DNA of 64,000 nucleotides from an uncultured Actinomyces sp. (GTDB lineage Bacteria; Actinomycetota; Actinomycetes; Actinomycetales; Actinomycetaceae), in NCBI GenBank assembly GCA_938041695.1, contig CALISI010000085.1:50938-114937 (forward strand), given 5' to 3'. The translations under genes were made by a program, and so were the position numbers. The notes below the pieces were generated by a model. It did not search any database. It was not told the DNA's origin and saw only the letters and a list, made by a program, of their open reading frames with translations. Below are positions 43,813 to 52,399 of the stretch, piece after piece (position 1 is the stretch's first letter; each line of letters opens with the position of its first letter).

Positions 43813-46800
43813 ATGAGCGAGAGCTTCCTGAAGGACCTGCGCGCACTTATCGACGTCGATTCCTCGACCGGTACGCGTGCGCGATACTCCTCCGACGCCG
43901 GCCTCACGCGCATCCCGCCCCTGGCCGTCGCCTTTCCTCGTACGCCCGAGCAGGTGATCGCAGCCTTCGACCTCGCCCGTGCCCACGGCGTCCCCCTCAC
44001 CGCCCGAGGCGGCGGCACCTCGTGCGCATCCAACGCGATCGGACCCGGCCTCGTCCTCGATTTCTCGCGACACATGAACCGCGTCGTTTCCATCGATCCC
44101 GAGGCCCGCACCGCCACCGTCGAACCGGGCTGCGTCGGCTCTACCCTCCAGGCTGCGGCGGCGAAGTACGGCCTGCGTTTTGGCCCCGACCCCTCCTCCC
44201 AGAACCGCGCGACGATCGCCGGCATGGTCGCCAACAACGCGTGCGGCCCGCACGCGACCGCCTGGGGGCGCACCTCCGACAACATCGTCTCCCTCGACTG
44301 CGTGGACGGGCGCGGGCGCCGCTTCACGGCCACGACCAGCCACGACGCAGCCCTCAGCGACGTGCCGGGGCTCGCCTCCCTCATCGACTCGCATCTGGCG
44401 CCCATTCGCACGCAGCTCGGCCGCTTCAAGCGCCAGGTCTCCGGCTACTCCCTCGAGCACCTCACCCCGGAGGGTGGGCGCAACCTCGCCGCCATGCTCG
44501 CGGGCACCGAAGGTACCCTCGTCCTCATCCTGTCCGTCACCGTGCGCCTCGTGCCCCTGCCCGACGCGCCCGTGCTCGCTGCCCTCGGCTACCGCTCCAT
44601 GATCGAGGCCGCCGACGACGTTCCCTCTCTCCTCACCCACTCCCCCCTCGCCGTGGAGGGCATGGACCGCCGGCTCGTCGACGTCGTGCGCGCCCACAAG
44701 GGCCCCGGCGCCGTCCCCGCCCTGCCCGAGGGCGAAGGCTGGCTCCTCGTCGAAGTCGGCGCCCCCGGCGAAGACGTCACCGCCTCCCTGGAGCGCGCAC
44801 GCGCCCTGTGCGCCGCCTCCGCCGCCATTGATACCGTCGTGTACCCGCCGGGGGCCCAGGCCTCGGCCCTGTGGAGGATCCGCGCCGACGGTGCAGGCCT
44901 GGGCGGACGCACCCCGCCGGACGGGGTGGGCGGCGGCGACCAGCAGGCCTGGCCCGGCTTCGAGGACGCGGCCGTCCCACCGCGCAGCCTCGGCGCGTAC
45001 CTGCGCGACTTCACGACCCTCATGGAGGAGTTCGACATCGACGGCCTCCTGTACGGGCACTTCGGCGACGGCTGCGTGCACGTGCGCCTCGCCATGCCGC
45101 TCGAGACCCCCGAGGGCGTCGCACACTCGCGCGCGTTCCTGCAGTCCGCGGCCCGCATCTGCGCCGCCCACGGCGGCTCCGTCTCCGGCGAGCACGGCGA
45201 CGGGCGCGCCCGCGGCGAACTCCTGCGCTTCATGTACACCCCCGAAATGCTCGACCTGTTCGCCCGCGTCAAGCACGTCTTCGACCCGGACAACCTCCTC
45301 AACCCCGGGGTGCTCGCCTCCCCCATGGACGAGGCCGAGGCCGCCTCTCGCGCGCGGGCGCGGAATGCCGGGGCTGCTGGTGTTGCCGGCGGCGCGCTCG
45401 AACTCCAGCCCGGCGTTGACCCCCTCGATGCGAACCTGCGCCGCGTGGCCGCGCGCCCCATGCCCGCCGACGGAGGCTTCGCCTTCACCCACGACGGCGG
45501 TGACTTCACGGCCGCCGTCCACCGCTGCACCGGCGTCGGCAAGTGCCGCGCCGGAGTGTCCGGCACCTTCATGTGCCCCTCCTACCTGGCCACGCGCGAC
45601 GAGAAGGACGTGACCCGCGGGCGCGCCCGCATTCTCCAGGAGGCCGCGAACTCGCAGCTCGTGAAGGCCATCGACTCCCCCGAAGTCCTCGAAGCCCTCG
45701 ACCTGTGTCTGGCCTGCAAGGCCTGCTCGGCGGACTGCCCTGCCGGGGTCGACATGGCGCGCTACCGTTCCGAAGCGCTCTTCCGTACCTACCGGGGATG
45801 CCTGCGCCCCGTCAGCCACTACACGCTCGGCTGGCTGCCGCGCCTCACCCGGGTGACCGCTCGCGTGCCCGGCCTGGCAGCCGTCGCTAACGCCATCATG
45901 TCGATCACTCCCCTGCGGTCGCTGGCGTTCCGCCTCATCGGTCTGGATCCTCGCCGAGGCATGCCCGCCCTCCAGTCCGGTACGTTCACGGCGTGGGCTC
46001 GCCGCCACTCGTTGCTGGTGGGTAGCGTTCCTTCTTCTGTGTTACCGGATCCTGTTTCTGGCTCGTCCGATCCTGTTTCTGAGTCCCGCGAGCGCGGCGG
46101 CACCCCGGCCTCGCCGGTGGCGGACTCCCCGATCCTTTCCGGGCCGTGCGATCCCAGCGGGCGGCCGTACGCGCTCGTGTGGGCGGACTCGTTTAGCCAG
46201 ACCCTGGACGATGCGGGGGCGCGTGCGGTCGTCGACGTGCTGGAGGCGAACGGGTTTGCGCCGATCGTCGCGCCGGATGCGTGCTGCGGCCTCACGTGGA
46301 TTACGACGGGTCAGCTGACGGGTGCGAAGAAGCACCTGTCGTCGCTGCTCGGCGTCCTCGCGCCCTTTGCGGCGTCGGGGATCCCGATTGTCGGCGTTGA
46401 GCCCTCGTGCACGGCGGTGCTGCGCGACGACTTGCTCGACCTGCTGCCTGACGATCCGCGTTCGATGCTCGTGTCTTCCGCGACGCACACCCTCGCCGAA
46501 GTATTGTCGGCCGTGCCCGCATCCGCGCGCAAGCTACCGAGCCTGGAGGGCGTCGAGATCGTCGCGCAGCCGCACTGTCACCACTATTCCGTCATGGGGT
46601 GGGACACCGACCAGGCGCTGCTCGAGTCGCTGGGCGCGCGCGTGACGCGGCTGGAGGGCTGCTGCGGCCTGGCCGGGAATTTCGGCATGGAGGCGGGCCA
46701 CTACGACCTGTCGGTCGCGGTCGCTTCGCATTCGCTGCTGCCGTCCCTGTCGGCGCAACCGGACGCGGTGTATCTGGCGGACGGCTTCTCGTGCCGCACC

Positions 46801-46863
46801 CAGGCCGCGCAGCTCGCGGGCCGTGGGGGCGTCCACCTGGCGACGCTGCTGGTGGGGAAGTAG
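43813..46863 (+). CDS. FAD-binding and Fe-S oxidoreductase, YdiJ-like 2-hydroxyacid dehydrogenase
   Basis: A 1016-residue fusion. The N-terminal FAD-binding domain (about 30-260) has RGGGTSCASNAIGPG and the GMVANNACG loop of the vanillyl-alcohol-oxidase/lactate-dehydrogenase group. The FAD-oxidase C-terminal domain runs to about 530 and includes GHFGDGCVHVR and the SGEHGDGRARG site. Two ferredoxin-like clusters follow (Cys572-CTGVGKC..., and CLACKACSADCP near 632). The end carries CCG domains (DACCGLT, GCCGLAGNFG). The size and order equal E. coli YdiJ, a D-2-hydroxyglutarate dehydrogenase; lactate or another hydroxyacid is equally possible. It is a single gene. Confidence 0.9.
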   Translation: MSESFLKDLRALIDVDSSTGTRARYSSDAGLTRIPPLAVAFPRTPEQVIAAFDLARAHGVPLTARGGGTSCASNAIGPGLVLDFSRHMNRVVSIDPEARTATVEPGCVGSTLQAAAAKYGLRFGPDPSSQNRATIAGMVANNACGPHATAWGRTSDNIVSLDCVDGRGRRFTATTSHDAALSDVPGLASLIDSHLAPIRTQLGRFKRQVSGYSLEHLTPEGGRNLAAMLAGTEGTLVLILSVTVRLVPLPDAPVLAALGYRSMIEAADDVPSLLTHSPLAVEGMDRRLVDVVRAHKGPGAVPALPEGEGWLLVEVGAPGEDVTASLERARALCAASAAIDTVVYPPGAQASALWRIRADGAGLGGRTPPDGVGGGDQQAWPGFEDAAVPPRSLGAYLRDFTTLMEEFDIDGLLYGHFGDGCVHVRLAMPLETPEGVAHSRAFLQSAARICAAHGGSVSGEHGDGRARGELLRFMYTPEMLDLFARVKHVFDPDNLLNPGVLASPMDEAEAASRARARNAGAAGVAGGALELQPGVDPLDANLRRVAARPMPADGGFAFTHDGGDFTAAVHRCTGVGKCRAGVSGTFMCPSYLATRDEKDVTRGRARILQEAANSQLVKAIDSPEVLEALDLCLACKACSADCPAGVDMARYRSEALFRTYRGCLRPVSHYTLGWLPRLTRVTARVPGLAAVANAIMSITPLRSLAFRLIGLDPRRGMPALQSGTFTAWARRHSLLVGSVPSSVLPDPVSGSSDPVSESRERGGTPASPVADSPILSGPCDPSGRPYALVWADSFSQTLDDAGARAVVDVLEANGFAPIVAPDACCGLTWITTGQLTGAKKHLSSLLGVLAPFAASGIPIVGVEPSCTAVLRDDLLDLLPDDPRSMLVSSATHTLAEVLSAVPASARKLPSLEGVEIVAQPHCHHYSVMGWDTDQALLESLGARVTRLEGCCGLAGNFGMEAGHYDLSVAVASHSLLPSLSAQPDAVYLADGFSCRTQAAQLAGRGGVHLATLLVGK

Positions 46864-46973
46864 GGGCTGATTATCGGGGAGTGAGTTCGCCATAGCCACG
46901 CCTTCTGCTCGCTACTACTAGCAATTGCTTCACGTGTGCCCTATCCCCAAGTAGCAATGCACTGTTTAGAGGA

Positions 46974-47045
46974 GCATTGCACTAGATAGGGAGGCATTGC
47001 ACTACCTACTATCCAGTGCAACGCTCAGCTATCTAGTGCACTGCT
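46974..47045. repeat. 72-bp nested-palindrome element, copy A
   Basis: Outer arms 46979-46989 and 47029-47039 are an 11-bp perfect inverted repeat. Inner arms 46994-47003 and 47015-47024 pair with one mismatch. The whole could fold into one long hairpin built from GCATTGCACTA units. It matches copy B at 48303-48374 in direct orientation over the same 72 bases with about 10 to 11 differences. Confidence 0.85.
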
Positions 47046-47064
47046 ACAGCAACGAGCGCAATAA

Positions 47065-48147
47065 CTACCGACTGCGCGTATGAAAACGTCGATTCGGGCC
47101 ATCACACGCTTCAGTCGGCAACGCCCACAGCGCCTCAGCATTCTCAGGGATAGCAACTTGATGCGGACGAAGGAGCTGGATTGCCCACGCTCGCAACGCA
47201 CTGAAGTCTTCATAGTCTCTCCAAGAGACCCGGTATATTGTCCACCCGGCACTGCGCAGATCATTTTCTCGCTGGATCCAGTCACGCTTCGCCCGAGCAA
47301 AGTCGGCTTCGTTCTTTCCGAGCTTTCCAATCCCATCAAACTCGAAGATGATCATGAGTCCCGGAATCGCGATGTCCGCAAAGTAGCGGCGCCCGTTGAC
47401 GATGATCTCGAACTGGGTCACGACCTCGAAGGCGCTCACCGACTTGAGGACCCACAGCAATGCAGCTTCGGCAGGGTTGTCGCATCCCGGGTCAGCGGCG
47501 TCTATGATTCTCTCCGCTCGCTTGTAAGGAATGCAGGTAGCCACCCGTCGCCGTTCTATCAGACGTACCTTCATCTTATCTTTGGCCATTTCTGCCAGAC
47601 ATCTGGCTTCATCTTGAGCAAACTTCGAGAAGCCTGACTCGTGACGCAACACCATGCAGGCTGCGACAAAAGCACTCAAAGCTTCTGAATGACACGCCAT
47701 ACGCACAACCGCGTCGATGACAGATTCGCATCGAAGTCCATCGATGATTTCCAACGTGTTTTCTGATGGCCGACTGGTGGTCGCGTAGACATAGACCGGC
47801 GGAACGGTAGCTACCATCGTTCTCACAGGAGGCAATCGCCGCTTTCCATGTCGCACACCGAACCACGCCACAACATCCGGATTGGCCTCCCACAATGGAA
47901 TTGAACGCGCAACGAGGGCACTATTACCGACGAGAACAGCCTGCCGCTTCGCTCCGACACATACCGCAAGGAGCCTGGCCTGGGCTACTGTCGCCCATGA
48001 ATCCCAGATAGTCGTGAACGCATCAGGGCTATCAACACGGACGTAGCAACCTTTCCTTATCCACACACACGTATCGGCACATGGTTGCTGAACGGTACCC
48101 TCACGCTGTGAGGGCAATGTCAGGACCGTCATCGATCGAATACTCAT
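47065..48147 (-). CDS. Endonuclease-like protein with C-terminal DUF559/VSR-type domain (tentative)
   Basis: A 360-residue protein of lower GC content than its neighbours. The N-terminal two thirds are mixed alpha/beta and Cys-containing and resemble the actinobacterial proteins often annotated as AbiEi-like or hypothetical. The C-terminal ~110 residues look like a PD-(D/E)xK nuclease: a strand with ADIAI, then FEFDG (Glu), then a Lys/Arg-rich helix and a W-x-I-Y-R-V-S strand, as in DUF559/VSR-like domains. Start uncertain; ATG 48147 or 48132 are both without a strong ribosome site. It stands alone between two copies of a 72-bp repeat, suggesting a mobile or horizontally acquired cassette. 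Confidence 0.72.
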   Translation of the reverse strand: MSIRSMTVLTLPSQREGTVQQPCADTCVWIRKGCYVRVDSPDAFTTIWDSWATVAQARLLAVCVGAKRQAVLVGNSALVARSIPLWEANPDVVAWFGVRHGKRRLPPVRTMVATVPPVYVYATTSRPSENTLEIIDGLRCESVIDAVVRMACHSEALSAFVAACMVLRHESGFSKFAQDEARCLAEMAKDKMKVRLIERRRVATCIPYKRAERIIDAADPGCDNPAEAALLWVLKSVSAFEVVTQFEIIVNGRRYFADIAIPGLMIIFEFDGIGKLGKNEADFARAKRDWIQRENDLRSAGWTIYRVSWRDYEDFSALRAWAIQLLRPHQVAIPENAEALWALPTEACDGPNRRFHTRSR

Positions 48148-48235
48148 ACACTGATGATCCTCATGTGAGCCGCACTCGTCACCCACACAACCGACCCCTG
48201 TGGATAACTCGCACTATAACGAAGCCTGTGGATAA
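48057..48235. promoter_or_regulatory. Cluster of three perfect DnaA-box-like sites
   Basis: TTATCCACA occurs at 48057-48065 and its complement at 48199-48207 and 48227-48235, the last two 28 bases apart and extended identically on the left (CC). They lie at and before the start of the endonuclease-like gene in AT-richer DNA. Whether DnaA binds is unknown; no other origin features are seen. Confidence 0.4.
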
Positions 48236-48302
48236 TCCCTGTTCGATACTCTCATCGGGACTCCCCCCCAAGCCGTGCCCCATATCAGCTCAGCCTTAGG
48301 CA

Positions 48303-48374
48303 GCGATGCACCACATAGGGAAGCATTGCACTAGCTACTATCCAGTGCAATGCCGTGCTATCTAGTGCATTGCT
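48303..48374. repeat. 72-bp nested-palindrome element, copy B
   Basis: Direct copy of the element at 46974-47045. Its inner hairpin is perfect here (GCATTGCACT/AGTGCAATGC). A further half unit (ATCTAGTGCAATGCT) follows to 48393, right at the end of apbE, so the element may also end apbE transcription. Confidence 0.85.
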
Positions 48375-48397
48375 CACTCATCTAGTGCAATGCTCGT

Positions 48398-49840
48398 TCA
48401 TCGCTCCGCACGCACCAGGCCCACAACCTTCGCCGAGGCCAGGGCACCCGTCGCGCGGGCCCAGCGGGCTGCGACATCCGACACATCGATAGACGGATCG
48501 ACGAGCAGCGCGGTGGACAGCGCCTCCGCCAGCATGCCCGACGAGGCCACGACGCTGACCTGCCGCACGCCCGAACGCGCGGGGTATCCCGTACGCGGGT
48601 CGATGATGTGATGGTCCAGCAGGCGCGCAGCCTGGTCAGGAGCATCGGAGTCGGCAACCGCGTGAGCGAGGACGGGCACATGAGCGGTCAAGGGTTCGGA
48701 GCCACCTTCATCGCTGTTCAACGATGCACAGCCAGAACCAAGCTGGGAATCCCTGCCACCCGCGGGTGTTTCACGCGATGTTTCACGCGCGCGCAGATCG
48801 GCCGCACGCCCCGACACGGGCTCCGCCACAGGCCCGGCCACACGCCCCGCCGCAGGCTCCACGACGGGCTCCGCCGCAGGCTCCACGACGGGCCCCGCCA
48901 CAGGCCCGGCACAAACAGCACGAGTATCCCCCAGCGGCCCCAGGTTGTCGCCGGACGTCGACAGGGACGCCATGTCGCCCACGGGCACCTCCACGACGCC
49001 GGCAATCGCCGTGGGCGCTCCGTGAGGGTCACGCAGGCCTGCGCGCCACGGCGAACCGTCGGCGCGAGTACCACTCACAGACACCGACGACGTCCCCACC
49101 GACACCAACACGCCGCGCGCTCCCATGGACACCGCCAGGTCGCGGCACGCATCGGCGGTGTGCCCCTTCGCGATGCCGCCCAGGTCGAGGCGCGGGCTGG
49201 GAACATCCACACCACCGACGGACTCGGCGGGAACGCCCACTGCCCAGCGCCGCTCGCCCACACGCGACAACAGGCCACAGGACGACGACCGCATCGCCGC
49301 CTCCACAACACAAGCAGACGGCGCAGGAGGCAAGGGCCTGCCCGCAACATACGCCGCCCGCATCGCCTTGACATCCCATGCGGCGACAAGAGGGCCGATC
49401 ATTGGGTTGAATACTCCCCCGGTCGCCTCCGCGAGCGCCAACGCGTCACGCAGCAGTCGGTCGGTGTCCTCGCTCACGACGAGGCCGGGGCCAGCCATAG
49501 CGGCATTGAGCCGCGAGACCTCGGAAGAAACCCGGAAAACGCTCCACAGGTCCTCATGGCGCGCCACGACCTCGACGATGGCGTTGACGATCGCCATGCC
49601 GTTCCCGCCCCAGCCGATGATGTCGACGCGGGTGCCCATCGCGGGAAACGAGGAACGCCACATCGGTGGAACGGAAGATACGGGCGCACCCTCGCGCGCA
49701 GCACCCTCGCGCGCAGCATCCCCAGCGTCCCCAGCGCGAGCGACACCGGGCGACCCAGCCACGGCCTCGTCCCCCGAGCCGCCCACAGGGCCCGCGGAAC
49801 CCACGGAACCCGCGGAACCCACAGAGACAGCGCGGCGCAC
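48398..49840 (-). CDS. apbE: FAD:protein FMN transferase (ApbE) with long insertion
   Basis: A 480-residue enzyme that attaches FMN covalently to Thr or Ser of secreted flavoproteins. The core is recognisable: AMGT (68-71), DLGGIAKG (219-226), STSGD (294-298) and HHIIDPRTG (410-418). The last two are normally about 15 residues apart; here ~110 residues rich in Pro, Ala, Val and Glu are inserted, including two 24-base DNA repeats. The first 60 residues are Gly/Ala/Ser-rich, with no clear signal peptide, so export is unclear; the real start may be later. GTG start 15 bases after the FMN-binding gene, whose product is the natural substrate. Confidence 0.88.
   Translation of the reverse strand: MRRAVSVGSAGSVGSAGPVGGSGDEAVAGSPGVARAGDAGDAAREGAAREGAPVSSVPPMWRSSFPAMGTRVDIIGWGGNGMAIVNAIVEVVARHEDLWSVFRVSSEVSRLNAAMAGPGLVVSEDTDRLLRDALALAEATGGVFNPMIGPLVAAWDVKAMRAAYVAGRPLPPAPSACVVEAAMRSSSCGLLSRVGERRWAVGVPAESVGGVDVPSPRLDLGGIAKGHTADACRDLAVSMGARGVLVSVGTSSVSVSGTRADGSPWRAGLRDPHGAPTAIAGVVEVPVGDMASLSTSGDNLGPLGDTRAVCAGPVAGPVVEPAAEPVVEPAAGRVAGPVAEPVSGRAADLRARETSRETPAGGRDSQLGSGCASLNSDEGGSEPLTAHVPVLAHAVADSDAPDQAARLLDHHIIDPRTGYPARSGVRQVSVVASSGMLAEALSTALLVDPSIDVSDVAARWARATGALASAKVVGLVRAER
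48849..48896. repeat. Two 24-bp tandem repeats inside apbE
   Basis: 48849-48872 and 48873-48896 are identical direct repeats, flanked by degenerate copies. They code for the Pro/Ala/Val/Glu part of the ApbE insertion and keep the frame. Confidence 0.85.
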
Positions 49841-49854
49841 GGACTCAGCTCAGC

Positions 49855-50418
49855 TCAGCTGTCGGAGCCGTCGACGTCGCCGTCCTTGGTGGAGTCGTTC
49901 AGGCCGGGGATGTTGATGTCGTCGGCACCGTCGGGAGAGACGCCCTGCGCGGCCGCGATGGCGCGGATGGCGGCCTGCACGAACTGCTGGTGGGCGACGG
50001 TGGCGCCGGTGATGACGTCGACCTTGGCGGGGTCGCCGACCTTGGTGAGGTTGTCGGAGTACTCCTGGTAGGAGGCGACGGCGGCCTGGGCCTTCTTGTA
50101 GTAGTCCTCGTTGAAGACTTCGCCCGCAGAGTTCTTGCCGTAGTTGGCGCCCTTGTCGGTGCCGTCGGCGAGCGTCGTCTCGTAGGACGTGGACGTGATG
50201 CGCCCGCCCTCGACGGTGATGGTGATGGTGCCGATGGAGCCCTGGTCGTCGGCGTTGGACTGGGCGGTCCAGACCCCGTCGCTCATGGGCTTGGTCATGT
50301 CGAGGCCGGTGGAGGGCGCGCACGCGGCCAGGATGGTCGCGCCGAGGGCCCCGAGGACCGCGTACGAGGCCGGGGAGGCCCAGCGGGATCGGGTATCGAG
50401 CGTGGTGGGCGTGGTCAT
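49855..50418 (-). CDS. FMN-binding domain lipoprotein
   Basis: A 187-residue protein with a lipobox LAAC (Cys33) and one FMN_bind domain (about 45-165). The site ITGATVAHQQF contains the (S/T)GAT motif whose last Thr receives FMN from ApbE. An Asp-rich tail ends the protein. It should be an outer-face flavoprotein able to pass electrons. ATGA overlap with the ATPase gene and apbE immediately downstream show it belongs to the iron operon. Confidence 0.92.
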   Translation of the reverse strand: MTTPTTLDTRSRWASPASYAVLGALGATILAACAPSTGLDMTKPMSDGVWTAQSNADDQGSIGTITITVEGGRITSTSYETTLADGTDKGANYGKNSAGEVFNEDYYKKAQAAVASYQEYSDNLTKVGDPAKVDVITGATVAHQQFVQAAIRAIAAAQGVSPDGADDINIPGLNDSTKDGDVDGSDS

Positions 50419-51212
50419 CGCACCTTGTCCTTTCCGCTGCGCGCGTCGCCGTCGCGGCCGGGCAGGGCCAGCCCGGAGGAGCGTTCTTCGAAGTCGTGGT
50501 CGTGCCAGGTTTCCTTCACGACCCTGCCGTGGTCGAGTCGGATTTCGCGCTGACCCTGCTCGGCGACCAGCGCGTCGTGGGTGACGACCATGAGGGTCGT
50601 GCCTTCCTTGTGGAGCTGGTTGAACAGGTCGAGGACGATTTCCTCGTTGGTTTCATCCAGGTTGCCCGTGGGCTCGTCGGCGAGGACGAGCTTGGGGTAG
50701 TTGATGAGGGCGCGGGCCACGCACACGCGCTGCTGTTCGCCGCCGGAAAGCTGGCGGGGCAGGTGGGTGGCGCGGTCGGCGAGGCCGACGCGGTCAAGGG
50801 CCTCGAGGGCTTCCTTCTCGTCGGGCATCGAGTGGTAGTACTGGGCGACCATGATGTTCTCGAGGGCCGTGAGGTGGCCGATGAGGTGGAACTGCTGGAA
50901 CACGAGGCCGATCGTGCGGCAGCGCACCTCGGTGAGCTCGTCGGCGGTCAGGTCGGAGATGTCGTGCCCGTCGAGCATGACGGTGCCCTTGGTGGCGGTG
51001 TCCATGGCGCCGACGATGTTCATGAGGGTCGTCTTGCCGGAGCCCGAGGGGCCGACGATGGAGACCCACTGGCCGCGCGGGATCTCGAGGGAGACGTTGT
51101 CGAGCGCGTGCAGGTCGCCGTAGATCTTGGAGACGCCCTCGAGGGTGAGCAGCGCGTCCGTGGCGGCCGACGAGGCCTGGGTGGCGGTGGAGGTGGTCAT
51201 GGTGACTCTCAT
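50415..51212 (-). CDS. ABC transporter ATPase, MacB/LolD type
   Basis: A 265-residue ATPase. Walker A GPSGSGKTT, signature LSGGEQQRV, Walker B LVLADEPTGNLD and switch His in VVTHD are all present. The LolD/MacB group powers FtsX-like permeases that act mechanically rather than as simple importers. It overlaps the permease stop (ATGA) and the FMN-binding start, and should energise the two permeases just upstream. Confidence 0.95.
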   Translation of the reverse strand: MRVTMTTSTATQASSAATDALLTLEGVSKIYGDLHALDNVSLEIPRGQWVSIVGPSGSGKTTLMNIVGAMDTATKGTVMLDGHDISDLTADELTEVRCRTIGLVFQQFHLIGHLTALENIMVAQYYHSMPDEKEALEALDRVGLADRATHLPRQLSGGEQQRVCVARALINYPKLVLADEPTGNLDETNEEIVLDLFNQLHKEGTTLMVVTHDALVAEQGQREIRLDHGRVVKETWHDHDFEERSSGLALPGRDGDARSGKDKVR

Positions 51213-52399
51213 TCTCCGCGCAGGACGAGCGCGGGGTCGACGGCCAGTGCGCGGCGCACGGGCGGGAGACAGGCGAGGACGGCGATGAGGATCGAGCAGG
51301 CGACCGTGCCGAGGAGGATCACGGGGTGCAGCGAGATCGAGCGGTGGAACACGGAGGTGGAGATGAGGACGGCGAGGCCGTAGCCGGCCCCGGCACCCAG
51401 GACGCCTCCGATGAACCCGAGCATGACGCCCTCACCCATGAACTCGCGGGTGATGGAGCGGCCGGTCGCGCCCAGGGCCTTGCGCAGGCCGATCTCGTTG
51501 CGGCGCTCGGTGACGACGGCGATCATCGTGGTGGACACGCCGATCATGGTCAGCGCGAGCACGATGACGGTGATGACGATGAGCAGGGAGCGCAGCATCG
51601 CCAGCACGCCCGTGTCCGACTGGGCGAGGCGTCGCACGGTCTGGGCGTGGATGTCGGGGTTCGCGGCGTTCATCGCGTCGGCGATGGCGCTCAGCTGGTC
51701 GCCTTCCAGGGCGATCGAGTACTCGGCGAGCGACACGGCGTCGGGCTGCCCGGTCAGCGTGCTCATGTCCTGGCTGGACATGTACACGTAGCCGTCTTCG
51801 TTGCCGCCGGTCTTGAGGATGCCGGACACGGTCAGGGTGACGGTACGCGGATCGACCTTGAGGGCCGAGGCCTGCGCCCCCGACTGCGCGGCGGCCTTCG
51901 AGGACGCGCTCGCGTCCAGCTGGCTGACCGTGACCGTGTCACCAGCCTTGACGTCAATCGTCGAGGCGATCTGCTCGCCGACGAGGACCTGGCCCGACGC
52001 CTCGGGCCACTCCCCATCCACGTACCAATACGGGTTCATGGCGTGCACGGCACCCAGGTCCGCGCCGCCCGCCACGTAGGGCTGGTCGTTAATCGTGACC
52101 GTCTCGTAGTCAAACGACGCGGATCCGACCAGAGCGCTCGCGGGCACCTGGGCGGTCGCGGCAGCCACGGCCTCGTCGGTCATGGGCACCTCCCCGGCGG
52201 GGGTGACGACGAGGTTGGCGCCGTAGGAGCGGATCTCTCGGGCCATCTGCGCGGGCACGTCGACGGCGATCGTCACGAGGCCGGACAGCGTGGTCGCTCC
52301 GATGGCGACGGCGAGAATCGCGATAAGGACGCGGGAGCGTCGGCGCAGGATGGAGGAGATAACCATCCGCCAGAACATTGCTCGTCTGGACATGGGCAT
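51209..52399 (-). CDS. FtsX/MacB-type ABC permease, second
   Basis: A 396-residue permease with an N-terminal helix (about 20-42), a large outer MacB-like domain starting at SYGANLVVTPAG, and three C-terminal helices. ATG overlaps the stop of the first permease (TGATG), with GGAAGG upstream. It shares the SYGANxVV motif and general sequence with the adjacent permease, so the two probably form a heterodimer. Confidence 0.92.
   Translation of the reverse strand: MPMSRRAMFWRMVISSILRRRSRVLIAILAVAIGATTLSGLVTIAVDVPAQMAREIRSYGANLVVTPAGEVPMTDEAVAAATAQVPASALVGSASFDYETVTINDQPYVAGGADLGAVHAMNPYWYVDGEWPEASGQVLVGEQIASTIDVKAGDTVTVSQLDASASSKAAAQSGAQASALKVDPRTVTLTVSGILKTGGNEDGYVYMSSQDMSTLTGQPDAVSLAEYSIALEGDQLSAIADAMNAANPDIHAQTVRRLAQSDTGVLAMLRSLLIVITVIVLALTMIGVSTTMIAVVTERRNEIGLRKALGATGRSITREFMGEGVMLGFIGGVLGAGAGYGLAVLISTSVFHRSISLHPVILLGTVACSILIAVLACLPPVRRALAVDPALVLRGE

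Noticed and set aside
43570..46008. 812-residue frame antisense to the FAD/Fe-S dehydrogenase
   Set aside because: Low-complexity Gly/Arg/Ala sequence fully overlapping a convincing gene; a GC-bias shadow.
47065..48147. Type IV toxin-antitoxin (AbiE) pair
   Set aside because: The N-terminal part is faintly AbiEi-like, but there is no adjacent AbiEii nucleotidyltransferase gene on either side.
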